A stretch of 64,000 nucleotides of DNA from Segetibacter aerophilus. GTDB lineage: Bacteria; Bacteroidota; Bacteroidia; Chitinophagales; Chitinophagaceae. The notes under the pieces are model-generated. The model worked only from the letters and a program-made list of their open reading frames with translations. It did no database searches and was not told the DNA's origin. Of the stretch, positions 42,840 to 51,641 are shown piece by piece. A program made the translations under genes and the position numbers. The first letter of the stretch is position 1. Each line of letters begins with the position of its first letter. The stretch lies in assembly GCF_007991655.1 (NCBI RefSeq), contig NZ_BJYT01000012.1, positions 62,001 to 126,000 on the forward strand. The letters are read 5' to 3'.

Positions 42840-43610
42840 ATGGCAGTTGCAATTCCTTCAAAAGTTAGTAAAGTAGTTGATATTTTCGTATCCGTCGCCG
42901 CTGCAGGCGTTATCTGGGGAGCTCTTCAAAAAATTCTTCATACTCCATCTGCTGACATGTGGTTGAAGATCGGTCTAGGTACAGAAGCTCTTGTATTTTT
43001 GGTGTATGGAATCCTGTATATAATTTACCCAGCGGTATCAGATGGACACGGTGAAGATCATCCTAAAGCAGCACCTCAGCCAAAAGGTAACCCGGCTCTT
43101 CAAAGTATGGAAAAAATGTTGGCGGATGCAGACATCACTCCTGCAAATCTTTCTAAATTAAGTTCTGGTTTCCAAAAGCTTGGTACAACTGTAAGCAATA
43201 TGACCGAGATTGGAGATATCGTTAAGTCTACCGGCGATTATACCCAGAAAACTAAAGCTGCGAGCGCCGCTTTAGAAACTGTAACTGATGCCTATAAGAA
43301 TACAGCAACATCTTTGTCATCTTTTAATGCGGCTAGCGAAAGCACTAAACAATTCCACAGCCAGGTGCAGGTGTTAACTAAAAACCTTTCTTCATTAAAT
43401 ACAATTTACGAATTGGAATTACAGGAGAGCAACAATCACCTGAAAGCTCTAAATAACTTTTACGGAAAATTGGCGCAAACTTCTGCAGCCATGGAAGGAA
43501 GCGTTGAAGATGCTAAAAAAGCTCAAAAAGAGATTGGTGCTTTAGCTAATAACCTTGGCAGATTAAACTCTGTATATGGTAACATGTTAACCGCTATGCA
43601 GGGTAGATAA
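42840..43610 (+). CDS. gldL: Gliding motility / type IX secretion motor protein GldL
   Basis: A 256-residue inner-membrane protein with two membrane segments near the N-terminus (about residues 12-30 and 42-60) and a long cytoplasmic alpha-helical tail. The second segment holds Glu49 in KIGLGTEALVF, the residue that in Flavobacterium GldL is important for using the proton motive force. LQKILHTPSAD just before it is also typical. GldL and GldM form the rotary motor that powers type IX secretion and gliding. The gene is in an operon with gldK (118 bp upstream) and gldM (55 bp downstream). Confidence 0.95.
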   Translation: MAVAIPSKVSKVVDIFVSVAAAGVIWGALQKILHTPSADMWLKIGLGTEALVFLVYGILYIIYPAVSDGHGEDHPKAAPQPKGNPALQSMEKMLADADITPANLSKLSSGFQKLGTTVSNMTEIGDIVKSTGDYTQKTKAASAALETVTDAYKNTATSLSSFNAASESTKQFHSQVQVLTKNLSSLNTIYELELQESNNHLKALNNFYGKLAQTSAAMEGSVEDAKKAQKEIGALANNLGRLNSVYGNMLTAMQGR

Positions 43611-43665
43611 TTCTGTTCTTTAAAAAATTATTTCGAATTCTAAAAAAAACTAATAATACTCCGGT

Positions 43666-45192
43666 ATGTCTTTACCTAAAGAACCGCGGCAGAAGATGAT
43701 TAACCTGATGTATTTGGTGTTAACAGCCTTGTTAGCGCTAAATGTGTCCTCAGAAATCCTTAACGCCTTTAAAACAGTTAATAATAGTTTAGTGAATGCC
43801 AACGGCATCATTGAATCTAAAAATGAGAGCATCATAAAGTCCTTTGAAAATAAGCTTAAGGATCCTAAAACTGCACAACTTGCTAGTCTCTGGAAACCAA
43901 AAGCAGATCAAGCCAAAGGGTTAGCAGATGGCATGTTTTCATACATTGAAAACCTCAAAGTTGAATTAATGAAGGAAGCAGGTCAAACAACACCTGGAGG
44001 AGCTTACAAAGAAGACAACCTGGATGCTGCTACAAGATTGATAGTTGATGGTCCAAAAGGTAAAGAGTTGATTTCGAAATTGACAGAATACAAAAACGGA
44101 TTGTTAGGTATTCATCCTGATATTAATAAGGAGTTTCAAAATTCATTACCTATTGATCTTTCCGTTCCTGCAACAAATAACCAGGCTGGTAGAAAAGATT
44201 GGGCTTATGCTTATTTTCATATGACGCCTACTATTGCCGCGATTACTATGCTTAGTAAGTTTGAAAATGATGTTAAAAACAGTGAGTCTTTAGTACTTGA
44301 TTATTGCCACCGGAAGATTGGTGAAGTACAAGTGGTTTATGATGAGTTCCAGGCATTTGCAGGAACAAACTCACAGTATCTTATGCCCGGACAAGAGTTG
44401 GTAATTACTGCGGGTGTTGGAGCATTTAGTAAAGCTGCCAAGCCTTCTATTACGGTAGATGGTTCAGGAGTTGGGTTAAATGCAGAAGGTGTTGCAGAAT
44501 ATAAAACAAAAGTTGGCGGCCCTGGCACTTATACTAAAACTGTAAACATTACTTACGTAAAACCAGATGGTTCTACTGCTACTATCCCTAAGAAGGTAGA
44601 ATATACCGTAGGCTCTCCAACTGGTGCGAGCGTTAGTGCCGACAAGGTTAAAGTTCTCTATATTGGTCTTGAAAATCCTTTGACTATCACAGGGGGTTCT
44701 GCCGGCGACGAGAAGACGTCTGCGAGTATGACAAATGGTAGTTTGAGCAAGGTTGGAGCTGGAAAATACATTGCAAAAGTATCTACTCCCGGCACGACTA
44801 CAATTAACGTAACTGTTGAAGGAAAAACGACCCCTTTTGAATTTAGAGTTAAAAGAGTTCCGGACCCTGTCGCAATGGTTGGTCAGAGTTCAGGAGGAAG
44901 AATACCGGCTAACGCCTTCAAAGCACAACAAGGCGTTAGGGCAGATTTAAGAGACTTTGTTTTCGAAGGTGTAAAGTTTGAGATTACCTCGTTTTTAGTT
45001 TACGCTACAGGAACTGGTTTTACAGAAAATGCGGCGTTTAACCAGAACGGAGGTGCTTACTTCAACGAGGCTTCTAAGAAGATTATTGATAGATGCAGGC
45101 CAGGATCTACAGTTGTAATAGATGAAATCAGAGCTAAAGGACCAGACGGAACGCCTCGTCCCCTTCCTCCGATGGCTTTTAACTTATTCTAA
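43666..45192 (+). CDS. gldM: Gliding motility / type IX secretion motor protein GldM
   Basis: A 508-residue protein with a single N-terminal membrane helix (LPKEPRQKMINLMYLVLTAL), which is the most conserved part of the family, and a long periplasmic region made of four beta-rich domains. GldM spans the periplasm and couples the GldL motor to the GldK-GldN ring. The C-terminal part (GGRIPANAFKAQQGVRADL, LRDFVFEGVKFEITSF) matches the GldM C-terminal domain. The length is normal. Confidence 0.96.
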   Translation: MSLPKEPRQKMINLMYLVLTALLALNVSSEILNAFKTVNNSLVNANGIIESKNESIIKSFENKLKDPKTAQLASLWKPKADQAKGLADGMFSYIENLKVELMKEAGQTTPGGAYKEDNLDAATRLIVDGPKGKELISKLTEYKNGLLGIHPDINKEFQNSLPIDLSVPATNNQAGRKDWAYAYFHMTPTIAAITMLSKFENDVKNSESLVLDYCHRKIGEVQVVYDEFQAFAGTNSQYLMPGQELVITAGVGAFSKAAKPSITVDGSGVGLNAEGVAEYKTKVGGPGTYTKTVNITYVKPDGSTATIPKKVEYTVGSPTGASVSADKVKVLYIGLENPLTITGGSAGDEKTSASMTNGSLSKVGAGKYIAKVSTPGTTTINVTVEGKTTPFEFRVKRVPDPVAMVGQSSGGRIPANAFKAQQGVRADLRDFVFEGVKFEITSFLVYATGTGFTENAAFNQNGGAYFNEASKKIIDRCRPGSTVVIDEIRAKGPDGTPRPLPPMAFNLF

Positions 45193-45206
45193 TAAATATA
45201 GTAGTT

Positions 45207-46364
45207 ATGAAAACGAGACGGTTTAAAACAGTAGTATTGATGATGTCGGCTTTTATTGTCACTGCTCAACTTAGCGCTCAGAGAGCGACTAGGAATGCAA
45301 AAGCCCGATCTGGATATGGCACTAGTAATAGTGGGTATGGCAACAGTGGGTATACAACTACAAATGCAGGAAAAGATACAACTAAGAAGAAAACCACAAC
45401 TACTGCACCTAAGTCTGGTTATGGTACTACTACGCCAGGTAGTGGCTATGGTAATACTGCAGGTAGCGGCTATGGTACTACTCCGTCAGGTGCTGGTGCA
45501 ACTGGTTCCGGGGCGGTAAATGCTAACTTGCCAATAAAGGTTATTAAAAATAGCGGTAGTGGTATTGGTGACTCTATTGCTCCATCGCTTCGTACTGATA
45601 ATGCTATTGACAGACAGTTAGTAAAAGATAGAACACCTTTGCCTTATGAGCATATTCGTGAAGATGATGCGGTTTATAAGCAAAGGGTTTGGAGAGAGAT
45701 TGATACTCGTGAAAAAATTAATCTTCCTTTTCGCTATGCAGCAAATGAGGATAACGGAAACCAACGTTTCATCTCGATCCTTTATAGTGCTATCCAGGCT
45801 GGAGATGTAACAGTTTTCAGTGGAGATGATGATCGCTTCACTGTTCCTTTGACAAAAGAAGACGTTGCCAAAAATATTACTGGTGGTATGGATACAGTCC
45901 CTGTTGTTGATATGAACGGGGAAGTTAGTAGCTACGAGGCCAGGCAAAGAATGGTAGAGCCTGACTCAATTTACAGATTTCGCTTAAAAGAAGAATGGAT
46001 ATTTGATAAGGAGTCTTCGAGGATGTTTGTAAGGATCTTAGGTATCGCCCCTGTTATGACTCAATATACATCCTCGGGGGTTGCGGTAGGCGATAGAACT
46101 TTGTTTTGGGCTTATTATCCTGACCTGAGACCGACTCTTGCAAAGTACGAGGTGTTTAACGGAAAGAATTATGCCGGTAGAATGAGTTGGGAAGAATTGT
46201 TTGAAAGCCGGTTCTTCAGCAGCTATATCACTAAATCAACCCTTGATAATCCATACGATAAGAGCCTGAGAGAATTCATTAAAGATCCTTTATTCCGTTT
46301 GTTGGAGGGAGAAAATATTAAAGAAAAGATCTTTAACTACGAACAAGATCTTTGGTCGTACTAG
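45207..46364 (+). CDS. gldN: Gliding motility / type IX secretion ring protein GldN
   Basis: A 385-residue exported protein with a signal peptide (residues 1-24). The GldN/PorN core begins near residue 145 (TPLPYEHIREDDAVYKQRVW) and includes REIDTREKINLPFRY and the C-terminal LREFIKDPLFRLLEGENIKE. Between signal and core, residues 35-110, lies a Gly/Ser/Tyr/Thr-rich region with five or six SGYG units, longer than I expect in this family. GldN completes the periplasmic ring with GldK. It is the last gene of the operon and is followed by a strong terminator. Confidence 0.95.
   Translation: MKTRRFKTVVLMMSAFIVTAQLSAQRATRNAKARSGYGTSNSGYGNSGYTTTNAGKDTTKKKTTTTAPKSGYGTTTPGSGYGNTAGSGYGTTPSGAGATGSGAVNANLPIKVIKNSGSGIGDSIAPSLRTDNAIDRQLVKDRTPLPYEHIREDDAVYKQRVWREIDTREKINLPFRYAANEDNGNQRFISILYSAIQAGDVTVFSGDDDRFTVPLTKEDVAKNITGGMDTVPVVDMNGEVSSYEARQRMVEPDSIYRFRLKEEWIFDKESSRMFVRILGIAPVMTQYTSSGVAVGDRTLFWAYYPDLRPTLAKYEVFNGKNYAGRMSWEELFESRFFSSYITKSTLDNPYDKSLREFIKDPLFRLLEGENIKEKIFNYEQDLWSY
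45306..45500 (+). repeat. In-frame SGYG-coding repeats in gldN
   Basis: Imperfect tandem units of TCTGGATATGGC type (AGTGGGTATGGC, AGTGGCTATGGT, AGCGGCTATGGT and others) encode SGYG blocks separated by Thr/Asn stretches. Copy number could vary between strains. Confidence 0.7.
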
Positions 46365-46382
46365 ATTATTTTGATCTGTTTT

Positions 46383-46410
46383 AAAAAAGCTTGTCCAGAC
46401 AAGCTTTTTT
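46383..46410 (+). terminator. Rho-independent terminator of gldKLMN
   Basis: A perfect 13-bp stem (AAAAAAGCTTGTC / GACAAGCTTTTTT) with a 2-base gap, followed by GTTTT, 18 bases after the gldN stop. Confidence 0.9.
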
Positions 46411-46584
46411 GTTTTATGGCCACGTTTGTTCTCTTACACAATTCTGTAAATTCCATTCAAAATTCTTCAAAGTACGTCTCTCTTTAGTATTTCCGAAACA
46501 TGCAGATTTTTTATAAATAAATGAGAAAAAGTTAAACAAAATGATTTTTGAATGTGAAAAAACATTAAAAAAACCGGTAGCGTG

Positions 46585-46614
46585 TTGGAGTGTTATTCAG
46601 TTTATATATCTTTA
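46585..46614 (+). promoter_or_regulatory. Candidate promoter of an intergenic small RNA
   Basis: TTGG at 46585 and TATCTTTA at 46607-46614 (one base off the -7 consensus), 19 bases apart, which is the usual spacing. No open frame follows. Confidence 0.45.
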
Positions 46615-46620
46615 CCTCGG

Positions 46621-46683
46621 TTTTTCATAGGATATTGGATTTTAAAAACGGGGCTGGATGTTTATCCTGGCCCCTTTGTTTTT
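46621..46683 (+). ncRNA. Candidate small RNA of about 60 nt
   Basis: A promoter-like pair ends 7 bases before this point, and a GC-rich hairpin with T-run ends it at about 46682. No coding frame lies between. It resembles no RNA family I know, and it may be no more than terminator-proximal spacer. Confidence 0.3.
46650..46682. terminator. Bidirectional terminator between uvrC and the candidate small RNA
   Basis: A GGGGC / GCCCC stem extended by GGAT / ATCC with a bulge, with T-runs on both strands (CCCCTTTGTTTTTT on plus, CCCCGTTTTT on minus). It lies just past the uvrC stop. Confidence 0.7.
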
Positions 46684-46684
46684 T

Positions 46685-48496
46685 CTAGACGTTCTTATGC
46701 GTAAAGTGCTCCATCACCATTTTAGCCTTTGATAATCCTATAACTTTTGTCAGCTCTTCTTCAGACTTCAACTGTATGTTCTTAACCGATCTAAATTCCT
46801 TTAGCAATTGCTCGGCAGTTGACTTACCAATACCTTTAATGTTTTCGAGCTCGTTTTTAAAAGTGCCGTTACTTCGTTTTAATCTGTGAAAAGTTATTCC
46901 GAACCGATGTACTTCATCCCTTATCCTTCGTATCAGTTTAAGACTTTCGCTATCCCAGCTAAGTTTAATTGATTCTTTGTCTCCATAAAAGAATATCTCT
47001 TCTTCATTTTTCGCCAGTCCAACAACCGTAACCCGGCCTGCCAGGTTCAATTCCTGAATACTCTCCATTGCTGCACTAAGCTGACCTTTTCCTCCGTCTA
47101 TTATAATTAGTTGTGGCAGTGGCTGATTTTCTTTTATTACTCGTGAATATCGTCTTAAAACAACCTCCTTCATGGTAGCAAAGTCATTAATGCCAATTAC
47201 CGTTTTTACATTAAAATGCCTGTAATCTTTTTTGCTGGGTATGCCTTCCTTAAAACACACCATTGCACTAACGGGATAGCTTCCCTGGAAATTGGAATTA
47301 TCAAAACACTCGATGTGGGTAGGTATCCCTGACAGCTGTAAATCTTGCTGAAGTTGATGAAGAACCTCCTTTTTTTGTACATCTGTTTTGCCTTCCAATT
47401 GCAGTATTTTTTTCTTTCTCAGTTCTTCCGTAAAATAATTTACGTTCTTCACTGATAGGTCTAAGAGCTTCTTTTTATCGCCGCCTTTTGGTACAGTAAC
47501 AGTAATTTCTTCCAGGGCAAAATCAATCTCAAATGGAACTATTATTTCGTGTGCAAGACTATTAAATGTTTCACGTAATTGAAGAATAGCCAGAGGTAAA
47601 ACCTCTTCTTCGTTTTCTTCCAGTTTGGTTTCAATCCTTACTGTATGCGTTTGTACAATTGATCCATTTGCAACCATCAGATAGTTGACATAGGCGGTGT
47701 CTCCATCTTTTAAAATTGAAAATACATCGAGATTAGACAGATGCCTACCAACGACTACTGACTTTGCCTGAAAGTTCTCAAGGTGTTCTATCTTCTTGCG
47801 AACCCATTCGGCCTTCTCAAAATCAAGGTTTGAAGCAAATTGAAGCATTTCTGCTTTAAAGTGTAAAATGACAGGTTGCAAATTTCCTTTCAAAATGTTA
47901 CGAACCTGGTTCAGTGCATCCGCATAGTCCTGTTCGGACTGGTGACCTTCACACGGACCCTTACAATTACCTAAATGATATTCGAGACAAACCTTAAACT
48001 TCGCTTTCTGAATGTTTGACTGAGTAAGATTCAATTTACAAGTTCGCAAGGCAACATTCTGCTTTATGAATGTCAACAGTTCGCGCACTTTTGCGACTGA
48101 TGTAAAAGGCCCGAGGTATTCCGACCCGTCATTAATTTTTGTCCGTGTTAAAAATATCCTCGGAAAAGGTTCTTTCTTTATTACGATGTATGGGAAGGAC
48201 TTGTCATCCTTCAGGTCTATATTAAACTTAGGCTTAAACTGTTTAATGAGTGAATTCTCAAGAAGAAAAGCATCGGCCTCACTATTTGTGATGGTAAACT
48301 CAATTCTTCTAATCCTATTGACTAGTTCATGGGTTTTGTAATTTGTAAAAGTTTTTGTGAAGTAGCTGCTCGTGCGCTTTCTCAAATCCTTTGCCTTTCC
48401 TACATACAGTAAGACATTTTCAAAGTCAAAATATTTATAAATGCCTGGCTGATGAGGTATAGTATGTGCTATTTGTTGAAATTCCTTTGGTGTCAT
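46685..48496 (-). CDS. uvrC: Excinuclease ABC subunit C
   Basis: A 603-residue nucleotide excision repair nuclease that makes both incisions around a DNA lesion bound by UvrA-UvrB. The N-terminal GIY-YIG domain (GIYKYFDFENVLLYVGKAKD) cuts on the 3' side. A UVR motif follows near residue 205 (FASNLDFEKAEWVRKKIEHL). The RNase H-like domain, with ECFDNSNFQGSYPV and IIDGGKGQL, cuts on the 5' side. The helix-hairpin-helix end is LENIKGIGKSTAEQLLKEF. The length is normal. A lipoprotein gene lies 10 bp upstream on the same strand and may be co-transcribed. Confidence 0.96.
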   Translation of the reverse strand: MTPKEFQQIAHTIPHQPGIYKYFDFENVLLYVGKAKDLRKRTSSYFTKTFTNYKTHELVNRIRRIEFTITNSEADAFLLENSLIKQFKPKFNIDLKDDKSFPYIVIKKEPFPRIFLTRTKINDGSEYLGPFTSVAKVRELLTFIKQNVALRTCKLNLTQSNIQKAKFKVCLEYHLGNCKGPCEGHQSEQDYADALNQVRNILKGNLQPVILHFKAEMLQFASNLDFEKAEWVRKKIEHLENFQAKSVVVGRHLSNLDVFSILKDGDTAYVNYLMVANGSIVQTHTVRIETKLEENEEEVLPLAILQLRETFNSLAHEIIVPFEIDFALEEITVTVPKGGDKKKLLDLSVKNVNYFTEELRKKKILQLEGKTDVQKKEVLHQLQQDLQLSGIPTHIECFDNSNFQGSYPVSAMVCFKEGIPSKKDYRHFNVKTVIGINDFATMKEVVLRRYSRVIKENQPLPQLIIIDGGKGQLSAAMESIQELNLAGRVTVVGLAKNEEEIFFYGDKESIKLSWDSESLKLIRRIRDEVHRFGITFHRLKRSNGTFKNELENIKGIGKSTAEQLLKEFRSVKNIQLKSEEELTKVIGLSKAKMVMEHFTHKNV

Positions 48497-48506
48497 GACT
48501 TACTCC

Positions 48507-49088
48507 TTAACCCTTTTTGTTCCAAACAACAATTGTTTGTCGTGAACTCTCACTATTTCCAGTCTTTTGAACAGATCGGTTTATCTGGAAGTTCTCGCCT
48601 GGTTTCCAGCTTAATTGTTCTATGGCAGAACTGTCAGGGTAATTATAATACTTGCGAAGTAAAACGCGTTTAACTGTTTGGCCATCCTCATCAAGTAAAA
48701 TGTCCACGTTTTGTAGTGCGAGTTCTTTATTCGTTGTCGAATAGCTTATAGTAAAACTCTTTGTGGTCTGATCTTCAAAAATACTTTCGGTATAGTACCG
48801 TTTAATTTTCTCATCATTAATATCAAGAGCAAGGAACTGCTTGGACACCTGGTTGAAAATGGCAGTATTGATTGGAGTAGAGTCTTGCTTATTATTATGA
48901 ATGTCAATTTTATAAATAAAAAAAGGAGTGGCATTAACCTCTTTAATCTGACCTTCTAGAAATTGGGTCAACTGGAAAAACTTGGTTGTGTTATTTTCAT
49001 CTGCTTTGCTAATTAAATTATTGGCTTTGTTCTTACAGGAGGATGTGTAAATAATGGAAGCCAGAATAAGAAAACTTATCAATCTCAT
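48507..49088 (-). CDS. Lipoprotein of unknown function
   Basis: A 193-residue lipoprotein (signal MRLISFLILASIIYTSSCKN, lipobox TSSC). The mature part is a mixed alpha/beta sequence rich in Asn, Lys and Thr, with strand-like segments such as KSFTISYSTTNKELAL and ENFQINRSVQKTG. I recognise no domain. The start at 49088 was chosen over one six codons upstream because of a full -7 motif at 49093-49100 and the standard signal length. It lies directly upstream of uvrC, a pairing that may have no functional meaning. Confidence 0.8.
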   Translation of the reverse strand: MRLISFLILASIIYTSSCKNKANNLISKADENNTTKFFQLTQFLEGQIKEVNATPFFIYKIDIHNNKQDSTPINTAIFNQVSKQFLALDINDEKIKRYYTESIFEDQTTKSFTISYSTTNKELALQNVDILLDEDGQTVKRVLLRKYYNYPDSSAIEQLSWKPGENFQINRSVQKTGNSESSRQTIVVWNKKG

Positions 49089-49092
49089 AAGG

Positions 49093-49100
49093 CAAAAATA
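49093..49100 (-). promoter_or_regulatory. Promoter -7 element for the lipoprotein (and uvrC)
   Basis: TATTTTTG on the minus strand, a full consensus match, ending 4 bases before the ATG at 49088. A leader this short suggests near-leaderless mRNA, or that another promoter is used. Confidence 0.45.
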
Positions 49101-49320
49101 ATACAACTAATAATGGCTTGAAAAAGCAGGATGTTAAAGAAATGGCTGCTGTGGCTCAGATGAAAATATTTGACTGCAAGTGAAGAAGAAAAGCCATTTT
49201 AGCTTTTCGAGTTTTTAGTCCTAAAACGTCAAAAGTATGAAGGGAATTAGCTAATGAGATTACCAGATTTTTAATAAGAAAGTAGAGTGAGAAACACAAT
49301 AACCGGGACTAGCTATAACA

Positions 49321-49353
49321 CAAAGCGAGTTCCAGTTTGGGAAACTGGCTTTG
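49321..49353 (-). terminator. Possible terminator of the sigma/anti-sigma operon
   Basis: A stem CCAGTTT / AAACTGG inside an outer CAAAG / CTTTG pair, 15 bp past the stop of the 49369 gene. It lacks a clear T-run on the minus strand. Confidence 0.35.
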
Positions 49354-49368
49354 TTAGTATTCAAATCT

Positions 49369-50820
49369 TTAATTGATTGTCTTTGATAGGCCAAGTTTAA
49401 TTCCGTAATCCATCAGGTGCTCTTTAATAGTGTATTCGGGAATAAAGGTGGAGTACGGTTGATAGCGCAATTGCGGACCAATTTGCCATTTAAAGTCTCC
49501 GGCTTTAAAACTCATAAAGGCTTCAATATTGCTATTAATATTCCACTGCCTAACCATGCCAGGATTTTCAGTGTAATTTTTAAAATTTGTTGAAAGAAGG
49601 TAAGCATTACGATTTAGAAGGTAGGTTGGTTGGATAGTTCCGGCAACATTCAACTGGATTTTTTTGTTGCCTATCACCTCCCATTCAATACCCACCGGTA
49701 CTGACAATTGATAATAACGATTAACAAGTTGTGCAGAGTAATAGCCGTTATTATTTCTATAAATAGCCAATGTGTTGATGGTATCTATCCTGTTGCTTCC
49801 TACTAAAGCAATGCTCGCTAATTCAGTACTTGAACGATATGCTTGGATACTGTACTGGCGCATATTGAACTGGAAGCCAGATTTGACACGTACTTTATCA
49901 GACAAATTATACATAATGGCAACGCCCGCTTCTATGCCGGTTCCAGGCTTGTGCCTGACAACCTTGTTTACGTCAGTGACATAGTTTACACCTACAGGGC
50001 CTGCAGTATTTTCTTTTGTTATGGAGTTGTCTTCTAATAATTTTCTATAACTAACTGACGGAGCTATATACAGTTGATATGAAAACTTATGCTTTAAACT
50101 TTGCTTTGCAAAAACAGGGTGTGATGTTACGCTAGCAGGAGTAGAGACTGGAGTTTTATCAAGCGAAATATCCTTTTTTGAATCTTTTGCAGGCAAAGCC
50201 TCAGCTAATTTTATTTCCTTAGAAGTTTCGCTATTGTTTAAACCAGAATTGGCGTCATTAGTATTTTCTACCAAAGCATCTTTTGTACTGCTAACTCCGC
50301 TTAAGCCTTGCTTTCCAATTGAACTGTTTGAGAGCGAAGTAACTCTTGCATTAGATGGATGCTTGGTTGATACTACAGCTTCGCGAACAGACGTGAAAGA
50401 TGTGGTGTTGTTTGCAACATTATTAGCAATAGTTTGGTTGGAAGAAATAACTGTAGTTGCTACTGGCAATTGGGCAGCTTTCTGTGTTAAGACTTCGGCT
50501 GATTGATTTCCTTTTGCAAAAGGATCAGAAGGGGTTAAATGGCTTAAGATGTTATCTTTTTGAGAAGCTTGTTTTGTAGATGTATTTACATTGGCAGTTG
50601 GTATTGAAAATAAATCGGGTTTAGGTGAAAAATAAACACAAATCAGAACGGTAGCACTTACTAGCATTGCGGCGGCAATCGTTAAGGCTGGCCATCTTTT
50701 TTCTCCATGTAGTTTCTTGTCTATTTCCCTCCAAACTGCATCGGCAGGATACATCCGGTGGTTTTTTACCTGATCCTGAAGAAACTCTTCGAAATCGTCG
50801 TAATTAAAATTGTCTTCCAT
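49369..50820 (-). CDS. Putative anti-sigma factor spanning inner and outer membranes (Dma-type)
   Basis: A 483-residue protein with an unusual layout. Residues 1-43 are a short cytoplasmic domain (FEEFLQDQVKNHRMYPADAV, WREIDKKLHG). Residues 45-64 form one inner-membrane helix. Residues 65-245 are a Ser/Thr/Asn-rich flexible linker. Residues 246-483 look like an outer-membrane beta-barrel, with alternating strands such as FSYQLYIAPSVSYRKL, KVRVKSGFQFNMRQYSIQAY and FKWQIGPQLRYQPYS. It lies 19 bp after an ECF sigma gene, so the N-terminal domain is probably the sigma-binding part. This matches the dual membrane-spanning anti-sigma factors reported from Bacteroides. It is not a FecR protein. Which signal it senses at the surface is unknown. 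Confidence 0.75.
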   Translation of the reverse strand: MEDNFNYDDFEEFLQDQVKNHRMYPADAVWREIDKKLHGEKRWPALTIAAAMLVSATVLICVYFSPKPDLFSIPTANVNTSTKQASQKDNILSHLTPSDPFAKGNQSAEVLTQKAAQLPVATTVISSNQTIANNVANNTTSFTSVREAVVSTKHPSNARVTSLSNSSIGKQGLSGVSSTKDALVENTNDANSGLNNSETSKEIKLAEALPAKDSKKDISLDKTPVSTPASVTSHPVFAKQSLKHKFSYQLYIAPSVSYRKLLEDNSITKENTAGPVGVNYVTDVNKVVRHKPGTGIEAGVAIMYNLSDKVRVKSGFQFNMRQYSIQAYRSSTELASIALVGSNRIDTINTLAIYRNNNGYYSAQLVNRYYQLSVPVGIEWEVIGNKKIQLNVAGTIQPTYLLNRNAYLLSTNFKNYTENPGMVRQWNINSNIEAFMSFKAGDFKWQIGPQLRYQPYSTFIPEYTIKEHLMDYGIKLGLSKTIN

Positions 50821-50839
50821 CTAACTCAAATTCTTTTTG

Positions 50840-51418
50840 TCACTTTTTTACTCCAGCTAGTAGAGTGAATTGTGCTCTTGGTTTTTCAACTATATTTTTC
50901 TTAATTAAAATGTTCTCTAACATTGATTTAGCCCTTGTATACTGACTTCTACTGGTACTCTCCTCGATATCTAACATAGTAGCAATTTCCCGGTGACTAT
51001 ATCCTTCTATTGCGTACAGGTTAAGTACAGTACGGTAACCAATAGGTAATAGTCGAATACACTCTGTTACCTGTTTAGCTTGCATAATCGAAGGCATTGT
51101 TTCTTCCTTTACGTGTGCAGAAACTGCCTGGTCTATGTCAACGCTGTCATTAAATTTCTTGTACTTCTTAAGAAAGTTAATACAGGTATGAACAATTATT
51201 CTCCTAATCCAACCCTCAAACGCACCCTTGTTTTGGAAGGTGTGTATTTGGGTAAAGACTTTTATAAAACCCTCCTGCAACATATCCTCTGCGTCTTCAC
51301 GGCTTTGTCCAAATCGGTAACAAACAGATAGCATCTTGGGGCTGAACCTGTTATACAACTCTCTTTGGGCCGAAGGCTGATTATGAAGACAACCTGCAAT
51401 TATATATTCCTCTGTCAT
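50840..51418 (-). CDS. ECF-family RNA polymerase sigma factor
   Basis: A 192-residue sigma-70 family protein with regions 2 and 4 only. Region 2 includes DAEDMLQEGFIKVFTQIHTF and GWIRRIIVHTCINFLKK; region 4 includes LPIGYRTVLNLYAIEGYSHR with a helix-turn-helix through TMLDIEESTSRSQYTRAKSML. It directs RNA polymerase to a small regulon, probably of envelope genes. The downstream gene, separated by 19 bp, encodes a membrane-anchored protein that should hold it inactive. It is not paired with a SusC/FecA transducer at this locus. Confidence 0.94.
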   Translation of the reverse strand: MTEEYIIAGCLHNQPSAQRELYNRFSPKMLSVCYRFGQSREDAEDMLQEGFIKVFTQIHTFQNKGAFEGWIRRIIVHTCINFLKKYKKFNDSVDIDQAVSAHVKEETMPSIMQAKQVTECIRLLPIGYRTVLNLYAIEGYSHREIATMLDIEESTSRSQYTRAKSMLENILIKKNIVEKPRAQFTLLAGVKK

Positions 51419-51641
51419 GAAGCGATTTAAGTACCCTAAAATAAGACAATTAATTCAATAGGATGCTGCTTATGTTGAAATAATTTTATAGCAAGTTTAT
51501 AGTGCTATCGACGCAATTTTTAGAAAAGGTCATTTGTAAAAAACGGAATGCTGATTGAGAACAGGACTGAGCAAAAGATATTATTGCGGTCTTCGTAACT
51601 CACATTATTTTTATGCAAACCCACCAAGAAATAATTATCAA

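Larger units (their letters stand above)
46365..46684. other. 320-bp region between convergent gldN and uvrC
   Basis: No protein gene is seen. It holds the gldN terminator (46383-46410), an AT-rich stretch, a good promoter (46585-46614) and a second terminator (46650-46682), which together outline a candidate small RNA. Confidence 0.6.

Noticed and set aside
48507-49106. Longer start for the lipoprotein upstream of uvrC
   Set aside because: Six extra residues would put the start across the -7 motif and spoil the lipoprotein signal.
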